Origin: Hyphomicrobiales bacterium
GTDB taxonomy: Bacteria; Pseudomonadota; Alphaproteobacteria; Rhizobiales; Xanthobacteraceae
Direction of reading: 5' to 3'
Length of the DNA stretch: 37,163 nucleotides
Assembly (NCBI GenBank): GCA_009377695.1
Contig: WHTP01000055.1
Coordinates: 1-37,163 of the forward strand
In this document: in pieces, positions 1-8,821 of the stretch
Position numbering within the stretch: the first letter of the stretch is position 1
Layout: every line of letters starts with the position of its first letter
The notes under the pieces: model-generated
Told to the model about the DNA's origin: nothing
Seen by the model: only the letters and a program-made list of their open reading frames with translations
Databases searched by the model: none
Program-made: the position numbers and the translations under genes

Positions 1-3000
1 CAGACGGCGGTCGCCAATCAGGTCAATCTCATCAACGTCACTGGCGTCACCCTGCGCTTCTGGGATGGCGGCAATCCGGCCAATCACGACAACAACGTGG
101 TCAATGGCGGCAATGGCATATGGAATGTATCGAACGCCAACTGGACCGAGGCCAACGGCGCAGCGAACGGGGCATGGAGCAACGGCCATTTCGCCATCTT
201 CGAGGGACAGGCCGGCACGGTCACGGTCAACGGCGCGATCTCGGTCGCCGGCATGCAGTTTGCGACCGACGGCTATCGGGTCGAGGGTGATGCGATCACG
301 CTCGAGCGAGCGGAGACCATCATCCGCACCGGCTTTGGCAGCCACAGCGGCGCCGGCGTGACCGCGACCATCGCCTCCGAGCTGACCGGGACGGGCGGAT
401 TGGTGAAGTCCGACTTCGGCACCTTGGTGCTGACGGCCACGAACAGTTACACCGGCGGCACCATTGTGCGGGAAGGGACCTTGCAGCTTGGCGACGGCGG
501 CACCACGGGCTCGATCCTCGGTGATGTCACCAACCACGGCACGCTCGCCTTCAACCGCTCCGATAGCGACACATTCGCTGGCGCGATCAGCGGCACCGGC
601 ACGGTTGTACAGGCGGGGCCAGGCACGACGGTGCTGACCGGCGCCAACACCTACAGTGGCGGCACGACCATCAGCGCCGGCACACTGTCGGTCGCCGCCG
701 ACGGCAATCTCGGCACCGCCGCGGGCGGGCTCACCTTCGACGGCGGTACGCTGCAGACCACGGCGGCGTTCACGACGGTGCGCGACATCGCGCTGGACGG
801 TGGCGGCGGCACGCTGCAGACCGAGGCCGACCTCACGGCCAGCAGCGTCATCTTCGGCGTCGGCGCGCTCACCAAGACCGGCAATGGCCGGCTCACCCTC
901 ATTGGCGATAACATCTACACCGGCGGCACGACCATCAGCGCCGGCACGCTGCGCATTGGCGATGGCGGCACGTCGGGTTCGATCATCGGCAATATCACGA
1001 ACAACAGTATCCTCGCCTTCGACCGCTCCGACGATCTCGCCTATGGCGGCACGATCTCCGGTGCCGGCACGCTCGCCAAGTTCGGCGCCGGCAAGCTGAC
1101 CCTCACCGGCGCCAACACCTACGCTGGCGGCACGACCATCCACGCCGGCATACTGTCGGTCGCCTCGGATGCGAATCTGGGTGCGGCGTTCGGCGGCCTC
1201 ATCGTCAATGGCGGCACCCTCGAGAACACCTCGGCCTTCACCACGGCGCGCGCCATCAGCCTCGCCGCCGGCGGCGGCACCTTCAACACGGCCGCCGATC
1301 TCACAGCTACCGGCATCGTCGCCGGCACCGGCGCGCTCACCAAGCTTGGCGCCGGTACGCTGACCCTCACCGGCAACAACACCTACAGCGGCGGCACGAC
1401 CATCAGCGCCGGCACGCTGAAGATCGGCAACGGCGGCACCTCAGGCTCGATCGTCGGCGACGTCGCCAACAACGGTGTCCTTGCCTTCGACCGCGCCAAC
1501 GATTCCAGCTACGGCGGCATCATCTCCGGCATCGGCGCGCTCGCCAAGTTCGGCGCCGGCACGCTGGCGCTGACTGGCACCAACACCTACAGCGGCGGCA
1601 CAACCATCAGCGCCGGCACACTGCAGATCGGCAATGGCGGCACGTCGGGCTCGATCGTCGGCGACGTCGTCAACAATGGCGTCCTTGCCTTCGACCGCTT
1701 CGATGGTCTCAGCTACGGTGGCGTGATTTCCGGCACCGGTGCGCTCGCCAAGTTCGGCGCCGGCGCGCTGACGCTCACCGGCACCAACACCTACACCGGC
1801 GGCACGACCATCGAGGCCGGGACGCTGCGCATCGGCAACGGCGGCACCTCAGGCTCGATCATCGGCAATGTCGTCAACAACGGCGTCCTTGCCTTCGATC
1901 GCTCCGACGCTCTGACCTATGGCGGCACCGTCTCCGGCAGCGGCGCGCTCGCCAAGCACGGCGCCGGCACGCTGACGCTGACCGCCACCCACACCTACAG
2001 CGGCAGCACAACCGTCGATCGCGGCGCGCTGATCGTCAATGGCGCGATCGCCGAGTCGAGCGGGCTCTTGGTCAATGCCGGTGGCCTCGTCGGCGGCACC
2101 GGCACGCTGCCTGCGACCATGATCAACGGCGGCACGCTGGCGCCGGGGAATTCGATCGGCACGATCAATGTGCAGGGCAATCTCGCGTTCTCGACCGCGG
2201 CAACCTACCTGGTCGAGGTCTCGGCGACCGCCGCCGACCGCACCAACGTCAGCGGCACGGCGACGCTCGGCGGCACCGTGCGGGTGGTGGCCGCGCCCGA
2301 CGACTACGGGCCCCACACGCGCTACATCATCCTTCACGCTGACGGCGGCGTGAGCGGCACCGAGACGCTGTCTGCTGTCAGTAGTGCTTTCCTCGATCCG
2401 TCGCTCAGCGACGACGGCAACAACGTGTTCCTCGATCTGACGCTGCTGCCGTTCAACTCTGCGGCGCGGACACCCAATCAGCACGCCGTTGCCGACGCGC
2501 TGCAAGCCGGCGGCATCAACAGCGCGCTCGGGGCCGCCGTGCTGACTCAGGCCACCGCCGCCGACGCGCGTCGAGCCTTCGACGCGCTCTCGGGCGAGGT
2601 GCACGCAAGTGTGGTTGGCGTGCTCATGGACGACAGCCGCTACTTGCGCGGCGCCGTGCTCGGGCGGCTGCGTCAGGCACCTTATGCGGAGGGGCCGCTG
2701 GCGGCGCTCGGGATCGGCGGTCCGGCGCTTGCCTATGAGCAGCCGCCGGTCTACGCGGCGGACCTTCCGGTCAAGGCGACGCCCATCGCGCCGCCGGCGC
2801 GCTCGCCCGATCTCACGTTTTGGGCGCAGAGCTACGGCGCCTGGGGCACCTTCAACGGCAACGGCAACGCCGCCACCATCGACCGCAGCCTCGGCGGTGC
2901 ACTGGTCGGCGTAGATGGTCAGGTAGCCGACACTTGGCGCGTCGGCTTCGCGGCCGGCTATTCGCAATCCAATGCCAGGATCGATGCGCGCGCCAGCAGC

Positions 3001-3636
3001 GCCAGGGTCGACAGCGGCCATGTCGCCCTCTATGGCGGTAGCAGCTTCGGCGCCTGGAACCTGCGCGGCGGCGCCGCCTATGCGCACCATCAGATAGACA
3101 CCACACGCGCGATCGTGTTCCCGGGCTTCAGCGATCATGCCACCGCCGACTATGGCGGCAGTACTGCGCAGGTGTTCGGCGAGGTCGGCTACGGCGTCGG
3201 GCTCGGGCGTGTCGCGGTCGAGCCGTTCGCGGGGCTCGCCTGGGTGCACGTCCGCACCAACGGCTTCGGCGAGGCTGGCGGCATCGCCGCGCTCAACGGC
3301 GCTAGCGCCACCCAAGAGGTCGGCTACGCGACGATCGGCGCGCGGTTCGCGACCACGTTTGCGCTGGTCGACGGCATGGCGCTGACGCCGCGGGCGTCGT
3401 TCGCGTGGCAGCGCGCCTTTAACGACGTGACGCCCGCAGCAGCGCTCACGTTCCAGAGCACCGGCGTGGGCTTCGGCATCACCGGCGTGCCGCTCGCGCG
3501 CAACAGCGCGCTCGTCGAGGCTGGGCTCGACCTGCGCGTCACCCCGCAGGCGACGCTCGGCGTGTCCTATCTCGGCCAAGTCGCCAGCAGCGTCCAGGAC
3601 CATGCTGTCAAGGGGCAGTTCACGTGGAGGTTCTGA
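1..3636 (+). CDS. Autotransporter with PATR repeats and beta-barrel (5' end missing)
   Basis: The reading frame is open from the first base, so the start and signal peptide lie outside the window; 1211 codons are visible. Residues about 140-665 are a passenger made of autotransporter-associated beta-strand (PATR) repeats, each with a core like NTYSGGTTISAGTL; eight cores are present. A linker follows that is typical of this class (ALSGEVHASVVGVLMDDSRY, residues about 860-880). From about residue 937 (FWAQSYGAWG) to the end there is an autotransporter beta-barrel with alternating aromatic strands, ending in the terminal Phe (FTWRF) used for outer-membrane insertion. The predicted role is a type V secreted, surface-displayed beta-helix, possibly an adhesin; its ligand cannot be read from the sequence. 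A long antisense frame under its 3' half is a GC-bias shadow. Confidence 0.93.
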   Translation, partial: QTAVANQVNLINVTGVTLRFWDGGNPANHDNNVVNGGNGIWNVSNANWTEANGAANGAWSNGHFAIFEGQAGTVTVNGAISVAGMQFATDGYRVEGDAITLERAETIIRTGFGSHSGAGVTATIASELTGTGGLVKSDFGTLVLTATNSYTGGTIVREGTLQLGDGGTTGSILGDVTNHGTLAFNRSDSDTFAGAISGTGTVVQAGPGTTVLTGANTYSGGTTISAGTLSVAADGNLGTAAGGLTFDGGTLQTTAAFTTVRDIALDGGGGTLQTEADLTASSVIFGVGALTKTGNGRLTLIGDNIYTGGTTISAGTLRIGDGGTSGSIIGNITNNSILAFDRSDDLAYGGTISGAGTLAKFGAGKLTLTGANTYAGGTTIHAGILSVASDANLGAAFGGLIVNGGTLENTSAFTTARAISLAAGGGTFNTAADLTATGIVAGTGALTKLGAGTLTLTGNNTYSGGTTISAGTLKIGNGGTSGSIVGDVANNGVLAFDRANDSSYGGIISGIGALAKFGAGTLALTGTNTYSGGTTISAGTLQIGNGGTSGSIVGDVVNNGVLAFDRFDGLSYGGVISGTGALAKFGAGALTLTGTNTYTGGTTIEAGTLRIGNGGTSGSIIGNVVNNGVLAFDRSDALTYGGTVSGSGALAKHGAGTLTLTATHTYSGSTTVDRGALIVNGAIAESSGLLVNAGGLVGGTGTLPATMINGGTLAPGNSIGTINVQGNLAFSTAATYLVEVSATAADRTNVSGTATLGGTVRVVAAPDDYGPHTRYIILHADGGVSGTETLSAVSSAFLDPSLSDDGNNVFLDLTLLPFNSAARTPNQHAVADALQAGGINSALGAAVLTQATAADARRAFDALSGEVHASVVGVLMDDSRYLRGAVLGRLRQAPYAEGPLAALGIGGPALAYEQPPVYAADLPVKATPIAPPARSPDLTFWAQSYGAWGTFNGNGNAATIDRSLGGALVGVDGQVADTWRVGFAAGYSQSNARIDARASSARVDSGHVALYGGSSFGAWNLRGGAAYAHHQIDTTRAIVFPGFSDHATADYGGSTAQVFGEVGYGVGLGRVAVEPFAGLAWVHVRTNGFGEAGGIAALNGASATQEVGYATIGARFATTFALVDGMALTPRASFAWQRAFNDVTPAAALTFQSTGVGFGITGVPLARNSALVEAGLDLRVTPQATLGVSYLGQVASSVQDHAVKGQFTWRF
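445..1992 (+). repeat. Higher-order tandem repeat in the autotransporter passenger
   Basis: The codons of the NTYxGG core recur at 445, 649, 913, 1117, 1381, 1585, 1789 and 1993. The spacings are therefore 204, 264, 204, 264, 204, 204 and 204 bp (68 or 88 codons). The 204-bp type (A) carries IGNGGTSGSI and LAFDR; the 264-bp type (B) carries LSVAxDxNLG and a longer loop. The order A-B-A-B-A-A-A implies duplication of a 468-bp A+B unit followed by amplification of A alone. All spacings are multiples of three, so unit gain or loss keeps the frame. Confidence 0.9.
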
Positions 3637-3944
3637 AGAACGAGACCGATGACATCGTGCTGCGTGCTTCGTCTTCGTGCTTGCGCGACATTGCCGGCCG
3701 CGTGCTAGGACGCGTGCTGACCAAAGGGCAGGTGAAACGGGTTGGTTTAGGCCTGTGTAGTGGGTGTGACGCGACGTGGGCGCCACAGGCGGTCTAGCTT
3801 TATGACCATAAGAATCAAAGCGTAAGCCAATCTATTATGGCTCGACTGCCGTTGGTTAAGACCTTGAGCTCATCGCCCAACTTGAACGTGAGTCCAACGA
3901 TCAACAGACCAGTGGCTCCTTGAGATTGGCTCCGTCGCCGCGTG
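3637..3944. other. Convergent intergenic region, nothing recognised
   Basis: These 308 bp lie between the autotransporter stop and the stop of the dioxygenase gene, which converge. I see no coding frame with family resemblance, no convincing stem followed by a T-run, and no palindromic element of the types found elsewhere in the window. Confidence 0.5.
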
Positions 3945-5393
3945 TCAGCGGTGCAGATTCCGTAACGACCGTCCGCCATTCTCGGTCGGGAAGAAGTTTC
4001 CGTGGAAGCCGAATGGGATCACGTGGGGACACTCGGCCCGCGCGATCTCGGCCATGCGGGAAGCATCGAGAACGAGGAGAAACGACGTATCCCTCTGTCC
4101 ATCGAGGACAACCGAAAGCAACACACCTTCACCTTCATCGTTGGCCCCCGGGGCCGCGACGAACACGGGCTCTCCCGGATAGCAGCCCGGCTCGGCCCAG
4201 ACAGCGCACTGACCTGTTTCGACATCGATCCAGACGAGGCTGTCCAGGAAATTGCCCGGCTCGTGATTTCCTGTGCCCCAGACGACCCGGTAAGCACGAC
4301 CTGCAGTCCGGCCGTAATCGATCCGAGGAAGTTCGACGGCGGTGGTCGTGATCTGGTGTTTTCGCACGCCACTCTTTGTGGGGCCGAGCGGAATGACATA
4401 GCGACAGAGGGAGCCGACTGCGTCGAAAGGCTCACCCGTGCGCAAGCGCGATAGGTAGAGGTGATCGATGATAGCGGGGTCGGGATAGGCGACGAGATCG
4501 AGCACCAACTCGTCCTCTCGCTCATATGCATTGACATGGTGAAAGGCAAAAACGGCTTCGGTTACCGCAGTGACAATTCGTCGGCCACTGTCCTTCTCGA
4601 CGATCTGGAAGCGCAGTCCGCGCTGCGGGTCCCACCGATAATTCCTAATGAAGGGCTTACCGCTGAAGATCAGCCGCAGCGGACTGACGACCAGCGGAAA
4701 CTCCGCCAGCACAAGATAGCGCTCGGTCATAGCGAAACTGTGCATGTAGGCGGGTTGGTCCACCGGCAGATCCGCAACGACGGTTTCGGTACCGTCTTCG
4801 TCTGCCACGCGGAACAGCCGATAGCGGCTTCGCCGCCCGAACTCCACGACATAGCTGAATTGACAGCGGCGGGCCGCGTCATGGTGCGGATGCGCGATCG
4901 AGATCTGGCCACCGACGCGCGGGCCATAGTCGTAATGACCGAGCGTTTCCAGCGTTTCAGGATCGAAGCGGACCGGCAGAGTCGTCTCCGTAAGCGCGAC
5001 GAGCGATTGACCAAAAGCATTGATGCTGACGTTGCAATTGTCCGTCGGCTTGGCCCAGAATCTGGAAAGCACTCGCCCGAACAGCGTGTGGCAGGGATCA
5101 CTGGCAAATTCGCCACGGCTCAAACGGCCCGATCGCTGTTGTTCTCGGTAATTTGCCGAGCGGATGAACCGGTTCGCATAGGCGACGTTGCCATCGGCGA
5201 ACGCGAACCGGTGCAGCATGGCGAGGCCGTCGAACCAGTGGTTCACGGTCTGCCTTCCGAGATCGAACTTGGCGGGCGCCGTCCGCAGCAGCGCGCCTTC
5301 CAGCCATGTCGGTATGGCACCAGCTATAGGCAAGCTCTCGACCGCGACCTCATGTTCAAGATCGGCGAAGCCCTTTGCGAAAATTCGAGTCAT
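3945..5393 (-). CDS. Carotenoid-cleavage / lignostilbene-type dioxygenase
   Basis: A 482-residue member of the carotenoid oxygenase (RPE65/CCO) family, non-heme Fe(II) enzymes that split conjugated double bonds in carotenoids, apocarotenoids or stilbenes. The four iron-binding histidines are visible in family context: His168 in SIAHPHHD, His218 in YMHSFAMTERY, His285 in FHHVNAYE and His464 near the C-terminus in GFHGNFF. Conserved N-terminal features include NHWFDGLAMLH. The ATG at 5393 was chosen over a GTG at 5420 because GAGGA lies about 8 nt upstream of the ATG. Length matches the family. The gene stands alone, with no carotenoid biosynthesis genes in the window, so the substrate is unknown; a stilbene or apocarotenoid is as likely as an intact carotenoid. 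It has no signal peptide and is probably cytoplasmic. Confidence 0.92.
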   Translation of the reverse strand: MTRIFAKGFADLEHEVAVESLPIAGAIPTWLEGALLRTAPAKFDLGRQTVNHWFDGLAMLHRFAFADGNVAYANRFIRSANYREQQRSGRLSRGEFASDPCHTLFGRVLSRFWAKPTDNCNVSINAFGQSLVALTETTLPVRFDPETLETLGHYDYGPRVGGQISIAHPHHDAARRCQFSYVVEFGRRSRYRLFRVADEDGTETVVADLPVDQPAYMHSFAMTERYLVLAEFPLVVSPLRLIFSGKPFIRNYRWDPQRGLRFQIVEKDSGRRIVTAVTEAVFAFHHVNAYEREDELVLDLVAYPDPAIIDHLYLSRLRTGEPFDAVGSLCRYVIPLGPTKSGVRKHQITTTAVELPRIDYGRTAGRAYRVVWGTGNHEPGNFLDSLVWIDVETGQCAVWAEPGCYPGEPVFVAAPGANDEGEGVLLSVVLDGQRDTSFLLVLDASRMAEIARAECPHVIPFGFHGNFFPTENGGRSLRNLHR

Positions 5394-5944
5394 GGTGACG
5401 TCCTCGTCACGGACCAACACCAGAGCATCGGATTTGCACCGATCTCGGGCGAACCGAATAACGGAAGCTGTTGGTCAACTACCGAATCCTCCAGAGAATG
5501 ATACGAGCGAATGCCGGTAGGCCGACGGGCGCTTGCATCAGCCGATTGTCGAGCGCGGGAATACCGGAGGTGATGCCGCAAAACTTAGGAATTTTGCAGC
5601 TTTGCGCGTGCTTCAGAGCTACAACTTCATTGACCTCACTATCGGAAGAGAGCTGTTACTGGCAAATCCGCTTTCTAGACTAGCGATTCAGGTCCAAGCT
5701 CCAGGGTATCGGCGCTTCAAGCAGCGGCGGCCAAGGTTCGGTCTCTCGTTTCTTTCGCATCGAAGTTCGTATAGGAGGCCGCCGCAAAATGGTACGAACT
5801 TCGAAATCGGGACACTAGCTTCAGGTCCGTTTGGAGAGCGTCTGCTCCTAGAGCGAACCTGCTGTCTCGCTCAGAGTCGGACGCTGGCCTGCCGCGCGCT
5901 AGTGCCGCATTCATGCTAACATCTCCTTATGCGAAGGCTGTATT
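5394..5944. other. Divergent intergenic region with one palindromic element
   Basis: This 551-bp gap lies between the divergent dioxygenase gene and the small secreted-protein gene, so it should hold both promoters. Apart from the palindrome at 5761-5818 I find nothing nameable. Open frames of 60-130 codons occur here, but none resembles a known family. Confidence 0.45.
5761..5818 (-). repeat. Palindromic element, module A (locus 1)
   Basis: A perfect 11-bp inverted repeat (CGAAGTTCGTA at 5761-5771 and TACGAACTTCG at 5793-5803) encloses a GGAGGCCGCCGC loop. The 3' flank runs on to CGGGACACTAG, ending at 5818. Read on the minus strand, it closely matches the module A copies that start at 8370 and 32764, from CTAGTGTCC through the GGCGGCCTC loop. 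The outer part of the second arm (left side here) has diverged, so only one CTAG end is intact. Confidence 0.75.
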
Positions 5945-6331
5945 ATGGCAGAGCAAAGCCCGATGCGAGACATGTTTCTTGTGGCGCAGACCTTGATCGT
6001 CCTTGTGATGCTGAGTCCCGTTCCCTCATCTGCCGAAGGCCGTGAGGTGAGAATCGTGAATGAGACCGGATACGGAATTGCCTTCATCGGCGTCAATGCA
6101 CCGGGTGACAAGCGTTGGAGCAAGAATCGAGTCACGAGCGTCATTCGCAACGGAACCAGCGCACAAGTGAGCCTTGTGGAAGACGGACACTGCAGGCGGG
6201 ACATCAGGATTGCCTGGGATCGCAAGAAATTTGCGCCGAAGGTTCTGAAGGACGTTGATCTCTGTTCGCTCAGGATTCTCACGTTGCATTACAATCAAGC
6301 AACAGAGGCGCTCTCGTATGAGAAGCGATAG
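5945..6331 (+). CDS. Small secreted protein, unknown function
   Basis: A 128-residue protein with a clear Sec-type signal peptide: a hydrophobic stretch at about residues 10-25 (FLVAQTLIVLVML), then SSAEG as a likely cleavage region. The mature part, about 98 residues, is basic, rich in beta-type sequence, and has two cysteines (in DGHCRRD and DLCSLR) that could form a disulfide in the periplasm. The start at 5945 is supported by an AAGG about 8 nt upstream; an in-frame ATG at residue 7 is an alternative. The pattern VRIVNETGYGIAF...LCSLRILTLHYN recalls small periplasmic proteins of rhizobia, but I cannot name a family. Confidence 0.65.
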   Translation: MAEQSPMRDMFLVAQTLIVLVMLSPVPSSAEGREVRIVNETGYGIAFIGVNAPGDKRWSKNRVTSVIRNGTSAQVSLVEDGHCRRDIRIAWDRKKFAPKVLKDVDLCSLRILTLHYNQATEALSYEKR

Positions 6332-6921
6332 AGCGCTGTCGACGCGCGGGCTTGTAACGACCGATTCGCGATAGGAGGCAATGGGGCTCCTCAGCAGGTT
6401 TGCTGCTGAACTTGCCACATAGTCGGCCTCAATCGGCTTCTGAGTGCCGTGCCTTGGCGCTTTAAGGTATCTTCGTAGCGCGTGAAAAAATATCGTGCTG
6501 CAGTGCGCAAACATTAGCCTTGTCTTGAGCTTACGTTGAGTCCCAAATTGCGCTTGGGGATTTATGGCTCGCGCGGACTTGTCCTACCCAAGCGCCAGCG
6601 TAAAGACGCTGCTCTCTAGAGGTGTGTCGTGTTGAGCGCTGCTTCAATTCCGTATCCGGGTGATCACCTTCACTCGATGAGGTCGCCTCAAACGATCGGC
6701 CAATCCGAGTTCGTCGCCTCGGCTCGGCAATCTCGACGTCGGACTGGCCACCAAATCGTGGACAGTGTGATGCTTGTCCTTGCCGAGTCGCGCGATAGCA
6801 GGCGTGATTACAGGTCGCGGCGCAGATTAAGTGCTCATCAGCAGTATCTTGGTACACCGGCTGGTGCCAGTCGCTAGGCGCCGGCTGCTTGGATTCATGT
6901 CTAACAGCAGGATTCGATTCG
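6332..6921. other. Intergenic region upstream of ugd, nothing recognised
   Basis: About 590 bp, less GC-rich than the neighbouring genes. A short dyad, TCAGCA-N7-TGCTGA, lies at 6391-6409, some 60 nt after the secreted-protein stop; without a T-run it is a weak terminator candidate. Frames of 80-137 codons exist on both strands but lack recognisable motifs or good ribosome-binding sites. The ugd promoter should be here, but I see no clear -35/-10 pair. Confidence 0.4.
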
Positions 6922-8358
6922 ATGCGCGTTGCTATGATTGGCACAGGTTATGTGGGGCTAGTATCCGGCGCCTGCTTTGCTGATTTTGGTCATGATGTGA
7001 CTTGCGTCGACAAGGACAAGGAGAAAATCGCCGCGCTGGAGCGCGGAGTTATACCGATCTACGAGCCTGGCCTCGACGATTTGGTGAAGCACAACTCGCG
7101 CGAGGGGCGGCTGTCGTTTTCTGTTGATCTGACTGAGGCGGTCGGGTCAGCTGCTGCGGTTTTCATCGCTGTGGGGACGCCTTCGCGTCGCGGCGATGGT
7201 CATGCCGATCTCTCCTATATCTATCGTGCTGCACGCGAGATTGCCGAGAAGCTCCGCGATTTTACCGTGATTGTCACCAAGTCGACCGTTCCCGTCGGCA
7301 CCGGTGATGAAGTCGAGCGGATCATCCGGGAAGCCAGGCCGGATGCGGATTTCGCAGTCGTGTCAAATCCGGAGTTTCTGCGCGAAGGTGCCGCGATACG
7401 CGACTTCAAACACCCGGACCGCATCGTTGTGGGATTCGAGGACGAGCGAGCACGCGAAGTGATGGCTGAGCTTTACCGGCCGCTCTATCTCAACGCCGCA
7501 CCGATACTCTACACCGGCCGGCGTACGGCAGAACTGACCAAGTACGCCGCCAACGCGTTCCTTGCCACGAAGATCACGTTCATCAACGAGATTGCCGATT
7601 TGTGCGAGAAGATCGGCGCCGACGTGCAGGAGGTTGCGCGGGGGATTGGCCTCGACAACCGCATCGGCACAAAATTTCTTCACGCAGGTCCAGGCTTTGG
7701 CGGCTCCTGCTTTCCAAAGGATACGCAAGCGCTGATCAAGACGGCGCAAGACTATGCGGCACCCCAGCGCATCGTTGAAGCGGTGCTGGCTGTGAACGAT
7801 GTCCGCAAGCGCGCCATGGCTCGCAAAGTGGCCATCGCCTTGGGTGGGAGCTTGCGCAACAAGACAATCGCTTTGCTTGGCTTGACCTTCAAACCCAACA
7901 CCGACGACATGCGCGAGGCGCCGGCGATCTCAGTGGTGACCGCGTTGCAGGACATGGGGGCGACGGTTCACGCTTATGATCCGGCCGGTATGGATCAGGC
8001 CAAGAAGGTTCTCCCCGACGTTACGTATTGCGACACCCCCTATAGTTGCGCAGAGGGTGCCGATGCCCTTGTGATCGTGACCGAGTGGGAGCAGTTTCGC
8101 GCGCTCGACTTTGCAAGGCTGAAGAAGTCGATGAAATCAGCCCATCTCATCGACCTGCGAAATGTCTATCGTGCTGAAGAGGTGGCTCGCCAAGGTTTTA
8201 GCTATGACGGCATCGGTCGGCCAAATTCGCACGTCCTCAACGACGAACCGAGAGTCGTGACTTGGCTGAGTGCGGCAGGACCGAGCAGTCATGCGGAATC
8301 CGCCCGTGAACTGGAAGCGTTCTTGGCGCACGCAGATGAGAGGGGTGTTGGTGCCTAG
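6922..8358 (+). CDS. ugd: UDP-glucose 6-dehydrogenase
   Basis: Oxidises UDP-glucose to UDP-glucuronate with two NAD+, supplying uronate for exopolysaccharide or LPS. The N-terminal Rossmann fold shows GTGYVG at residues 8-13 and ends its second strand in VDKD. The catalytic loop GGSCFPKD places the nucleophilic cysteine at residue 263. The NTDDMREAP motif of the C-terminal UDP-binding domain is also present. The ATG at 6922 puts MRVAMIGTGYVG at the N-terminus as in the family, with AGGA about 9 nt upstream; the in-frame upstream codons are not family-like. At 478 residues it is some 40 longer than the usual 435, the extra being a polar C-terminal tail of unknown role. The TAG stop lies 11 nt before a module A palindrome. 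No polysaccharide cluster accompanies it. Confidence 0.95.
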   Translation: MRVAMIGTGYVGLVSGACFADFGHDVTCVDKDKEKIAALERGVIPIYEPGLDDLVKHNSREGRLSFSVDLTEAVGSAAAVFIAVGTPSRRGDGHADLSYIYRAAREIAEKLRDFTVIVTKSTVPVGTGDEVERIIREARPDADFAVVSNPEFLREGAAIRDFKHPDRIVVGFEDERAREVMAELYRPLYLNAAPILYTGRRTAELTKYAANAFLATKITFINEIADLCEKIGADVQEVARGIGLDNRIGTKFLHAGPGFGGSCFPKDTQALIKTAQDYAAPQRIVEAVLAVNDVRKRAMARKVAIALGGSLRNKTIALLGLTFKPNTDDMREAPAISVVTALQDMGATVHAYDPAGMDQAKKVLPDVTYCDTPYSCAEGADALVIVTEWEQFRALDFARLKKSMKSAHLIDLRNVYRAEEVARQGFSYDGIGRPNSHVLNDEPRVVTWLSAAGPSSHAESARELEAFLAHADERGVGA

Positions 8359-8369
8359 TAAGCGCGCAC

Positions 8370-8449
8370 CTAGTGTCCCGATTCCGAAGTTCGTACCATT
8401 TCTCGGCGGCCTCTTTGATTCCAGTGTGGCTTCTGAACCACCACACTGG
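8370..8449 (+). repeat. Hybrid palindromic element, half module A plus short module B (locus 2)
   Basis: 8370-8413 repeats the left half and loop of module A (CTAGTGTCC through GGCGGCCTC). The expected right arm is missing. The sequence passes straight into CTTTGATTC, the linker that follows intact A modules at 23694 and 32764, and then into a short hairpin, CCAGTGTGG (8421-8429) and CCACACTGG (8441-8449), a collapsed module B. The layout suggests a deletion that removed the right arm of A and the inside of B. It may act as a transcript-end hairpin for ugd, which stops 11 nt upstream. Confidence 0.8.
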
Positions 8450-8484
8450 TATGGGATTTGCGTCACCGAACGAGTTTAGCCAAC

Positions 8485-8499
8485 GGAGATCCAATCTCC
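8485..8499 (+). promoter_or_regulatory. Hairpin covering the ribosome-binding site of the 60-residue gene
   Basis: GGAGAT (8485-8490) and ATCTCC (8494-8499) form a perfect 6-bp inverted repeat with a 3-nt loop, and the second arm abuts the ATG at 8500. The first arm contains the only GGAG Shine-Dalgarno-like sequence for that gene, so folding would hide it. The regulatory role is an inference from the layout. Confidence 0.4.
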
Positions 8500-8682
8500 A
8501 TGTCGGAAGTCAGTCTCATCAAAACGGTGCCGGGTGCGGCGGGGAGTTGGCGAGTCTTGATTCAGTGGACCAGCGGTCGCACCCAATACATCAGCGCATT
8601 TGAAAATCGGGACGACGCAGAAAGGTGGATCGATGTTGAGGCCAAGCATTGGCTCGAGTCGGCGGTCCGCATGAAGTTGTAG
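8500..8682 (+). CDS. Small protein of 60 residues, unknown function
   Basis: Starts MSEVSLIKTVPG and ends AVRMKL. The middle (GRTQYISAFENRDDAERWID) followed by WL near the C-terminus looks like a compact alpha/beta protein with a conserved aromatic pattern, of a kind I associate with short hypothetical proteins in rhizobia; I cannot name a family. The ATG at 8500 was chosen because a GGAG lies 11-15 nt upstream and earlier in-frame codons (from 8458) look non-coding. It has no signal peptide and no membrane segment. Confidence 0.6.
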   Translation: MSEVSLIKTVPGAAGSWRVLIQWTSGRTQYISAFENRDDAERWIDVEAKHWLESAVRMKL

Positions 8683-8821
8683 CGAGACGTCGTCTCGCAG
8701 TGATGATGCGTGTCGCGACACGTGAGTGCCCGCATAGGCGGTGTGCTTAAGCGCCACTTGCAAGAATCATTTGCGGCGTACTTGTCGCGCGCTGCCTCGC
8801 AAGGGAATTTTGCAGCGGCTG

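Noticed and set aside
1849-3786. Open frame of 645 codons antisense to the autotransporter
   Set aside because: It lies opposite a clearly real gene, is rich in Arg, Gly and Ala as expected from reverse-strand GC bias, and shows no domain or ribosome-binding site.
4461-5501. 346-codon plus-strand frame opposite the dioxygenase
   Set aside because: The minus-strand frame has all four iron-binding histidines; the plus-strand translation has no motif.
6531-6944. Minus-strand 137-codon frame upstream of ugd
   Set aside because: Composition is unlike the real genes here, it overlaps the ugd start, and no motif is visible.
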